From UBA8886 sp002731655 (lineage in GTDB: Archaea > Thermoplasmatota > Poseidoniia > MGIII > CG-Epi1): 7,078 nucleotides of DNA. Numbering within the stretch: position 1 is the stretch's first letter; every line of letters begins with the position of its first letter. The stretch covers positions 1 to 7,078 of the forward strand of contig JASLZX010000029.1 in the NCBI GenBank assembly GCA_030754655.1, read 5' to 3'. The translations under genes and the position numbers were made by a program. A model generated the notes under the pieces. The model was not told where the DNA came from. It searched no databases and saw only the letters and a program-made list of their open reading frames with translations. Below, one piece after another: positions 1 through 4,934 of this stretch.

Positions 1-786
1 GGCGCCTTTGCGGTCGTGGCGCTGCGCGCGGGGCGCGTTGTGGTGCGCGATGCCGAGGAAGTGCTCGAGCGCGAGGCGCCACTTGAGGTGCGGCTGCTCG
101 AGGCCGACACCTTCGCCGACGAATGGAGCGAGTGCTACCGCGAGGCGACCGGCCGGCTGCCGTCAGAGCAGCCACCCGACCTGCAGGCGGCGCTGGAGTG
201 GCTGCGCGAGCTGGCGGAGACCGAGGCGGCGCTCGCCGCACTCGAGGCGCTTGCCATTGCGGGCGCGCCCGGCTCCCTACTGCTGCTCGACGGTGCGCTG
301 ACGAGCCCGCACGCGCCGGCGCGCGACGCGCTGCGGTTAGTGCTCGACCGCGCTGACGCCGCTGGCGTGACCGTGGCGGCGGTCGCCAAGCGATCGTCAC
401 TGGCGCGCGACGGGGCGCCCGTACTGCCGGCGCTGATGCGCGACTCGCCCGATGGCTGCTGGCGCACGGCCCTGGACTGTGACTGCCTGGGGAAGTCGGG
501 CGCGGTGCGGCTCAACCCCGCTTCGGAGTGGGCATTCCGGCTCGATGTCGCCGGCGGTGATTACGGCACGGTCGCGGCGTCGCTGGTCGCGCTGGCGCGT
601 GATGCGGTCTATCCGGGCTACCCGTGGCCGCTAGCGCAGGCGCATAACCTGGTGCTTATCGACGGCGACCTGACGGATGCGCTGCGGCAGGCGCTACAGG
701 GTGCGGCGCTCGAGCAGGGGCTGGCGCCGGGGGCATGGGACGTTTTATTCAGTGACTACCATGAGGTGCTCGACCGGAGCGTATGA
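1..786 (+). CDS. nurA: NurA-family 5'-3' nuclease, C-terminal part (5' end outside window)
   Basis: Probable NurA nuclease, which works with the HerA translocase to resect DNA ends for homologous recombination. The frame is open from base 1 and already reads GAFAVVALRAGRVVVRD, resembling the segment after the first catalytic Asp motif of NurA. The gene therefore starts upstream, and the GTG at 16 is not a convincing start; 261 codons are visible. Supporting features are the hydrophobic strand LLLLDG with a candidate metal-binding Asp at visible codon 97, the following strand VAAVAKRSSL (NurA-like 'GVsKxS'), the late motif YPGYPWPLAQAHNLVLI typical of NurA C-termini, and the ending FSDYHEVLD. 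The N-terminal catalytic DG motif cannot be checked because it lies outside the window. The stop TGA (784-786) overlaps the ATG of the HerA gene. That adjacency is the strongest single support, since the sequence itself is divergent. Confidence 0.82.
   Translation, partial: GAFAVVALRAGRVVVRDAEEVLEREAPLEVRLLEADTFADEWSECYREATGRLPSEQPPDLQAALEWLRELAETEAALAALEALAIAGAPGSLLLLDGALTSPHAPARDALRLVLDRADAAGVTVAAVAKRSSLARDGAPVLPALMRDSPDGCWRTALDCDCLGKSGAVRLNPASEWAFRLDVAGGDYGTVAASLVALARDAVYPGYPWPLAQAHNLVLIDGDLTDALRQALQGAALEQGLAPGAWDVLFSDYHEVLDRSV
776..779 (+). promoter_or_regulatory. Possible ribosome binding site for herA
   Basis: GGAG inside the end of nurA lies 3 bases before the ATG at 783 and 6 bases before a second in-frame ATG at 786. 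Spacing favours 786 as the true start (one residue shorter), although 783 gives the classical ATGA overlap. Translational coupling to nurA is likely in either case. Confidence 0.4.
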
Positions 787-2309
787 TGGAACTGGGACGA
801 ATTGTTGGCCGCAACGTAACCGAGGCGAAATTCCGCTGCCCCTACGGGGAATACTTGGCGCTGGGCGAAATTGTTGTGGTCGAGGATGCCGAGACCGCGG
901 AGCCGTATTACCTGCGGGTTTTCAACGTCACCTACGGCGCCGAGGCGTCGGGCGATGACTGGTTCGAGCGCACCGCCGGCCACATGCTGGCAATGGACGG
1001 TGCCGAGATGGAATACGGCTTCGCCGACAAGGAGCGCCGGCTCTACAAGCTCGCTTCGGCCAGCGTGCTGGGCGTGCTGCGCGACGGCAATTTTCGCCGC
1101 GCCAAGGGGCTGGTGGCGCATTTCTCCGGCGTGCGCCGTGCGCGCGACGCCGATTTCGAGTTCCTGCCGTCGGAGACACTGACCGTCGGGCGCTTGCGCA
1201 GCGGCGACGAGCCGCTGCCGCATCGCGTCGGGCTGGCGCCGGAGGCGCTGCCCTACCACATCGGCATTTTCGCGACGACCGGCATGGGCAAGTCCAACCT
1301 GCTCAAGTGCTTCTGCGCATCCGCGCTGGAGTCGGGGCAGGCGGGGTTGCTGGTGCTCGACCCGCACGGCGAATATTTCGACGGTGGCGTCCCCGACCGG
1401 CGCGGGCTGGTCCACCACCCGCGCGCCGACCGGCTGGCGGTCTACTCGTCGCGGCCGCTCTCTGGCAACTACAGCCAGCTACGGCTCTCGGCAAGTGAGG
1501 TCGAGGTACGCGACCTGCTGCACCTTTACGAATTCTCGGGGCCGCAGCGCGAGGCGCTCAACGCGGCGCGACAGCGCTACCAGCGCAACTGGCTGGTCGA
1601 GCTGAACGAGCGCAACGCCGAGCAGGTTTCCGAGGAATTGCACGGCGAGTTCCACCCCGGGACGATTGGCGTCATCAAGCGACGGTTGCGCTACCTGTGG
1701 CAGTTTGACCTGCTCTCGAGCGACCCCGACGTCACGGCGTCGGAGGCGATTATCGCACACCTTGACGCCGGCAAGGTGGTGCTGGTCGACACGAGCAACA
1801 TGTTCGAGACCGAGGAACTGCTGGTCTCGATGGTGCTGGCGCGCGCGGTCTTCGAGTCGCACAAGGCGAAATACGCGCGGCCGAAGGAGTTTGCGAAGCT
1901 GCCACCGGTGCTGGTGACGCTCGAGGAGTCGCAGCGGCTGCTCTCAGAGACGCGCGGCAACGTCTTCGCGCAGATTGCGCGCGAGGGGCGCAAGTTCCGC
2001 GTCGGCCTTTGCGCGGTGAGCCAGCAGCCGAAGCTGCTCCACTCCGAAGTTCTAAGTCAGTTCAACACGCTCTTCGTGATGGGGCTGGCCGACCGGCGCG
2101 ACCGCGAGTCACTGCAGGCGTCCGCCAAGCAGGACCTGTCGCGGCTTGACATGGAAATCCAGACGCTTGCGGCGGGCGAAGCCATCCTGACGTCGCCGCA
2201 CGTGCCGTTCGCGCTGCCGGTCGCGGTCGACCTTTACGAGGATTACCTGCAGGCGCTCCCGCCCCCCGAGGAGCAACCGCAACGGGCGAGCGATGACGGA
2301 TTCTTCTGA
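783..2309 (+). CDS. herA: HerA-family hexameric DNA translocase/helicase ATPase
   Basis: A 508-residue HerA/FtsK-superfamily ATPase. HerA forms a hexameric ring that pumps DNA and drives NurA in end resection. Residues about 1-150 (MMELGRIVG onward) fit the N-terminal HAS barrel. Walker A is ATTGMGKSN at 164-172 with K170, followed by the strand LLVLDPHGEY (189-198), a HerA hallmark. A helical insertion spans about 240-320. The Walker B region is VLVTLEESQRLL (376-387) with the catalytic glutamate near E381. The segment REGRKFRVGLCAVSQQP (400-416) matches the conserved HerA 'EGRKf...sQRP' region, and LADRRDRESLQ (435-445) is a candidate sensor/arginine-finger region. The length is normal for HerA. 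It overlaps the nuclease gene by 4 bases and the next gene by 17, so all three are probably co-transcribed. The Walker B end reads EESQ instead of the commoner EEAH. Confidence is high because of the motif order and the nurA neighbour. Confidence 0.95.
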   Translation: MMELGRIVGRNVTEAKFRCPYGEYLALGEIVVVEDAETAEPYYLRVFNVTYGAEASGDDWFERTAGHMLAMDGAEMEYGFADKERRLYKLASASVLGVLRDGNFRRAKGLVAHFSGVRRARDADFEFLPSETLTVGRLRSGDEPLPHRVGLAPEALPYHIGIFATTGMGKSNLLKCFCASALESGQAGLLVLDPHGEYFDGGVPDRRGLVHHPRADRLAVYSSRPLSGNYSQLRLSASEVEVRDLLHLYEFSGPQREALNAARQRYQRNWLVELNERNAEQVSEELHGEFHPGTIGVIKRRLRYLWQFDLLSSDPDVTASEAIIAHLDAGKVVLVDTSNMFETEELLVSMVLARAVFESHKAKYARPKEFAKLPPVLVTLEESQRLLSETRGNVFAQIAREGRKFRVGLCAVSQQPKLLHSEVLSQFNTLFVMGLADRRDRESLQASAKQDLSRLDMEIQTLAAGEAILTSPHVPFALPVAVDLYEDYLQALPPPEEQPQRASDDGFF

Positions 2310-2979
2310 AATCGCCGAGTGGCTCGCCCGTGTGCGCGCGACGGTCGCGACCGCCGCGCGCGACGCCGGCCGCGACCCCGCGGAAATCACGCTAATCGGC
2401 GTCAGCAAGCGCCAGCCGCTCGCCGCCATCAAGGCTGCATTCGAGGCCGGACTGCGCGACATCGGCGAGAACCACGCTGACGAACTGTTGGAGAAGGCGG
2501 CCGCCTTTGCCCCCAACGGGCTGCGCTACCACTTCATTGGCCGGCTCTCGTCGCGCCGCGCGCGCAAGGTCGCCCGCCAGACGATGCTCATCCACACGCT
2601 CGACTCGCTGCGGCTGGCGCGCAAGCTCTCGCTCATTGCGCAGGAAGAGGGGCGCGAGGTCCGCGCGCTGGTGCAGGTGAACCAGGGCGGTGAAGCCACC
2701 AAGGGCGGCGTCGTCCCCGACGCGGCCGCAGCGCTGGTGCGCGACGCGGTCGCACTCCCGGGGTTGCGCGTCGCAGGACTGATGTCCATACCGCCCTTCG
2801 ACGACCGGCCGCGCGACTGGTTCCGGCAGCTGCGGCAGCTACGCGACGTGGTCGCCGCGGAAACGGGCATTGCGCTACCGGAGCTCTCGATGGGCATGTC
2901 GCACGACTTCGCGGAGGCAATCGCCGAGGGGGCGACGCTGGTGCGCGTCGGCACTGCGATTTTTGGTGCGCGCGACTAG
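2293..2979 (+). CDS. yggS: YggS/PLPBP-family pyridoxal-phosphate-binding protein
   Basis: A 228-residue single-domain protein of the YggS/PROSC (PLPBP) family, which resembles the N-terminal barrel of alanine racemase. Family members bind PLP and take part in vitamin B6 and amino-acid homeostasis, and no robust catalytic activity is established. The Schiff-base lysine is K39 in LIGVSKRQP. Other family landmarks are GEN (58-60), YHFIGRL (79-85), IHTLDS (100-105), VQVNQGGEATKGG (127-139), GLMSIPP (162-168), LSMGMSHDF (198-206) and the C-terminal VRVGTAIFGARD. Length is as expected. Some positions depart from the usual pattern: GENHADE where GENrvQE is common, and RLSSRRARK where hLQsNKxr is common. 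The start ATG lies 17 bases inside herA with no strong Shine-Dalgarno close by (a GAGGAG sits about 19 bases upstream), so translation probably depends on coupling. The stop TAG is shared base-for-base with the convergent regulator gene in CTAG. Confidence 0.93.
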   Translation: MTDSSEIAEWLARVRATVATAARDAGRDPAEITLIGVSKRQPLAAIKAAFEAGLRDIGENHADELLEKAAAFAPNGLRYHFIGRLSSRRARKVARQTMLIHTLDSLRLARKLSLIAQEEGREVRALVQVNQGGEATKGGVVPDAAAALVRDAVALPGLRVAGLMSIPPFDDRPRDWFRQLRQLRDVVAAETGIALPELSMGMSHDFAEAIAEGATLVRVGTAIFGARD

Positions 2980-3419
2980 ATTACGACCCGCGGCTCCTGC
3001 TTGACTGTATTGAGCACCAACGAGGTGTTCGTCCGTTCAATGTGCGGTTGCGAAAGCGTCGACTTGATGAACGCGTCCATCTCGGCACGGTCGCGGAACC
3101 GCGCCAGCACCAGCGAGTCCCACTCACCCGTCACGTCGTAGACGCCGAAGACGCGCGGATGCTCGGCGACGGAGGCCTGCACGGCGATAATCTGGCCCTT
3201 GGCGATGCGCAGTTGCATGATGGCAGTCAGCGTGAAGCCCGCTTGCTCGGCGTCAATATCGGGCAGGAAGCCGCGCAGGACGCCCGTCTCGTGGAGCCGG
3301 CGCAGCCGGTTGCTGACGGTCCCCAGCGCAACGCCAATGGCGGCCGCCAGCTCGCGCTGCGAGGCGCGACCGTCGGCGTTCAGCGCTGCCAGTAGCGCGG
3401 AGTCGGTCCTGTCCAGCAT
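2976..3419 (-). CDS. Lrp/AsnC-family transcriptional regulator
   Basis: A 147-residue feast/famine (Lrp/AsnC) regulator. Residues 1-50 form the AsnC-type helix-turn-helix: MLDRTDSALLAAL, then RASQRELAAAIGVALGTVSNRLRRL with the recognition helix near 33-43, then the exit GVLRGFLPDID. Residues about 62-140 are the RAM/AsnC effector and oligomerisation domain, with the signature VYDVTGEWDSLVLARF (93-108) typical of the Lrp 'vtGeyDl' loop. These proteins form dimers to octamers and respond to amino acids. The start at 3419 has no Shine-Dalgarno; upstream lie a palindrome (3424-3437) and a TATA-like box about 25 bases away, as for a leaderless archaeal mRNA. It is divergent from the glutamate-synthase-like operon and is its likely local regulator, in line with Lrp control of gltBD in E. 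coli. It converges on the yggS-like gene with shared stop bases. The specific effector cannot be deduced. Confidence 0.93.
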   Translation of the reverse strand: MLDRTDSALLAALNADGRASQRELAAAIGVALGTVSNRLRRLHETGVLRGFLPDIDAEQAGFTLTAIMQLRIAKGQIIAVQASVAEHPRVFGVYDVTGEWDSLVLARFRDRAEMDAFIKSTLSQPHIERTNTSLVLNTVKQEPRVVI

Positions 3420-3423
3420 GAAT

Positions 3424-3437
3424 TGAACATTTGTTCA
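3424..3437. promoter_or_regulatory. Candidate Lrp/AsnC operator palindrome
   Basis: TGAACA-TT-TGTTCA has perfect 6-base arms around a 2-base centre. It sits 4 bases upstream of the regulator's start codon and between that start and its TATA-like box. Its form resembles known archaeal Lrp-type sites such as the FL11 consensus TGAAAWWWTTTCA. Binding here would block recruitment of RNA polymerase, giving negative autoregulation as known for Pyrococcus LrpA. The palindrome is seen directly; the binding protein is inferred. Confidence 0.65.
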
Positions 3438-3440
3438 GTC

Positions 3441-3447
3441 TTATTAA
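3441..3447 (-). promoter_or_regulatory. TATA-like box of the Lrp-type regulator gene
   Basis: On the minus strand this reads TTAATAA, preceded by GTAAACC, which is close to a BRE-type purine/A-rich element. Its centre is about 25 bases before the ATG at 3419. Archaeal initiation about 25 bases downstream of the TATA centre would start the RNA at the start codon, so the message would be leaderless. This agrees with the missing Shine-Dalgarno. Confidence 0.55.
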
Positions 3448-3483
3448 GGTTTACTGTTGGTTTGCACAGTTTTTCCGCATTTG

Positions 3484-3490
3484 TTAAATA
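3484..3490 (+). promoter_or_regulatory. TATA-like box of the glutamate-synthase-like operon
   Basis: TTAAATA in an otherwise GC-rich genome lies with its centre about 32 bases before the ATG at 3519. That places transcription start only a few bases ahead of the gene, giving a leaderless or very short-leader mRNA. No Shine-Dalgarno is visible before 3519. The element partly overlaps the repeated CATTTGTT motif (3478-3485). A BRE is not obvious, so the call is moderate. Confidence 0.5.
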
Positions 3491-3518
3491 GAGTCTGCTG
3501 CACTGCGGCCTGTTATTT

Positions 3519-4934
3519 ATGGCGATGGCCGAACCGCGTAATGAGCAACTGGAGGGTGACGCAGCGACCGCTCTGTCGGTCGGCTATCGCCGTTACCATA
3601 TCGACACCGCGCCGACGCCCGACCTGGCCGACCTGCCTCACCGCTTTCTCGTAGAAGTTGACCGCGTCGAGCTGCTGAAGCTGCTGGTAAAGGAGACGTG
3701 GGAATACTGGGGCAGCTGGGACGTGGTCGCCGCGCGCCCCTGCGTCTACGGCGTCTTTTCGGGGCCGATAGGGGGCTTCGCGCCGCGGCCGGAGCATTGT
3801 GTCGGCTGCCTGCGCTGCACCATCCAGCACCCCGAGGCGGTCACCATTCGCCACAACCCCGAGTGGAAGGCGTGGGGCGACGCCTATCTGGCGCCGAAGC
3901 TGGTCGAAACCATCCTGTCTGAGGCGGCGCTGGGCGCGGTGCCGGTCAAGGGGCAGGGCTATCGCGGGCGGTTCGGCGGCCCAGGCTGGGACCGCATCTG
4001 GACAGACATGTCCGAAATCGTGAGGCCGACGCGCGACGGCATCCACGGCCGCGAAGTCATCTCGACCGTCGTCGATATCGGCTCGCGCCCGATGCATCTT
4101 GCCACCGACGGCGACGGCGAACGGCCGCGTTGCTTGCAACTACAGCTCCCCATCCTGTTCGACTCGCCGCCTAAGTCGGCGCAGAGCGTCGAGATGGCGC
4201 GGTTGCTGGCGCACGCTGCCGAGGAGCTCGAAACGCTGGCGTTCCTGCCGCTGCCGCTGGTGCGCGAGGCGGTCGCCGCTTCGCCGGCGGTCGTCCCTCA
4301 ACTGCGCGTCGCGGAGCTCGAGGCGCTGGTGCCAGCACCGCGCATGGTCGAAATCCTGGACGACGCCCCCGCCGCGCTTGCACTCACCGACGCTATCGTC
4401 TGCGAGCGGCTCCCGTTCGAGCCGGGCTGGCGCGAGGCGCTGCTGGCGTCGATTGCCGCCGGCGTGCGCGTCTTCCACCTTGTCGCAGACTACCACGGCC
4501 GCGGCGATGGCCGTTTCGTGCGCGACCTGGCGATGGAGGCGCACGCGTTGTTGGTCGAGAAAGGGCTGCGCGACATGGTGACGCTCATCGGCAGCGGCGG
4601 TATCGCAGCAGCCGAACATGTCCCGAAGGCGATCATCTGCGGCTTCGACGCCGTTGCGCTCGACACGCCGCTGCTGGCGGCGCTGCAGGCACAGCCCGTG
4701 GGAAGCGTCACCGACGCTGCCACGGCCCGCTTCCGGTTACCCCCGTCGCTGAACGTTGAGTGGGGCGTCCAGCGGCTGAAGAATCTCTTGGCAGCATGGC
4801 GCGACCAGCTGCTCGAAATCATGGGCGCGATGGGACTGCGTGAGGTGCGGCGGCTGCGCGGGGAGCTCGGCCGCGCGATGTTCCAGCGTGACCTTGAGCG
4901 CGAGGCATTCGAGGGGATTGATGGCTATGAGTAG
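3519..4934 (+). CDS. Glutamate-synthase-related protein: ferredoxin-like Cys cluster plus degenerate FMN-type barrel
   Basis: A 471-residue protein, first in the operon. Residues about 70-120 carry an iron-sulfur-like cluster: RPC75, then C94-x2-C97-x2-C100 followed by TIQHPEAV, where the fourth ferredoxin ligand position is H104. A conserved-looking linker follows, including GWDRIWTDMSEIVRPTRDGIHGRE (157-179). Residues about 205-395 can be laid against the FMN barrel of the next gene product: LQLQLPILF (206-214), GVRVFHLVADYHGRG (315-329), LRDMVTLIGSGGIAAAEHVPKAII (350-373) and FDAVALDTPLLAAL (376-389). The C-terminal helices (416-450) also match. The FMN-loop glycines and the C-terminal Fe-S cysteines of glutamate synthase are missing, so it may be an electron-transfer or structural partner, not the aminating subunit. 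No signal peptide or membrane segment is seen, so it should be cytosolic. The start may be 3519 or the second ATG at 3525. The last 14 bases overlap the next gene. The specific role is not known to me. Confidence 0.75.
   Translation: MAMAEPRNEQLEGDAATALSVGYRRYHIDTAPTPDLADLPHRFLVEVDRVELLKLLVKETWEYWGSWDVVAARPCVYGVFSGPIGGFAPRPEHCVGCLRCTIQHPEAVTIRHNPEWKAWGDAYLAPKLVETILSEAALGAVPVKGQGYRGRFGGPGWDRIWTDMSEIVRPTRDGIHGREVISTVVDIGSRPMHLATDGDGERPRCLQLQLPILFDSPPKSAQSVEMARLLAHAAEELETLAFLPLPLVREAVAASPAVVPQLRVAELEALVPAPRMVEILDDAPAALALTDAIVCERLPFEPGWREALLASIAAGVRVFHLVADYHGRGDGRFVRDLAMEAHALLVEKGLRDMVTLIGSGGIAAAEHVPKAIICGFDAVALDTPLLAALQAQPVGSVTDAATARFRLPPSLNVEWGVQRLKNLLAAWRDQLLEIMGAMGLREVRRLRGELGRAMFQRDLEREAFEGIDGYE
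4911..4916 (+). promoter_or_regulatory. Ribosome binding site for the FMN-domain glutamate synthase gene
   Basis: GAGGGG lies inside the end of the preceding gene, 4 bases before the ATG at 4921 and 10 bases before the ATG at 4927. It decides the start in favour of one of these two and against the more distant in-frame ATG at 4840. It contrasts with the operon's first gene, which has no such site. Confidence 0.6.

Noticed and set aside
16..18. GTG at 16 as the true start of the NurA-like protein
   Set aside because: The frame is open to base 1 and the residues before GTG continue a plausible NurA strand; the N-terminal catalytic motif must lie upstream of the window.
756..1418. Minus-strand open frame (220 codons) opposite herA
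   Set aside because: It overlaps the HerA barrel and Walker A coding region and has no domain signature; it is a shadow of a confident gene.
3042..3395. Plus-strand open frames within the Lrp-type regulator gene
   Set aside because: The minus strand encodes a full helix-turn-helix and RAM domain; the plus-strand frames have no motif or start signal.
3453..3474. Inverted repeat ACTGT-(8)-ACAGT followed by TTTTT, resembling a small intrinsic terminator or a second operator
   Set aside because: The stem is only 5 base pairs with an 8-base loop, and it lies between divergent promoters where no transcript needs to end. It is compatible with chance in AT-rich DNA.
4840..4920. Upstream ATG at 4840 as the start of the FMN-domain protein
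   Set aside because: It would add 27 residues that overlap the previous gene by 95 bases and are low-complexity in character. ATG 4921 or 4927 follows a GAGGGG site and gives a normal N-terminus.
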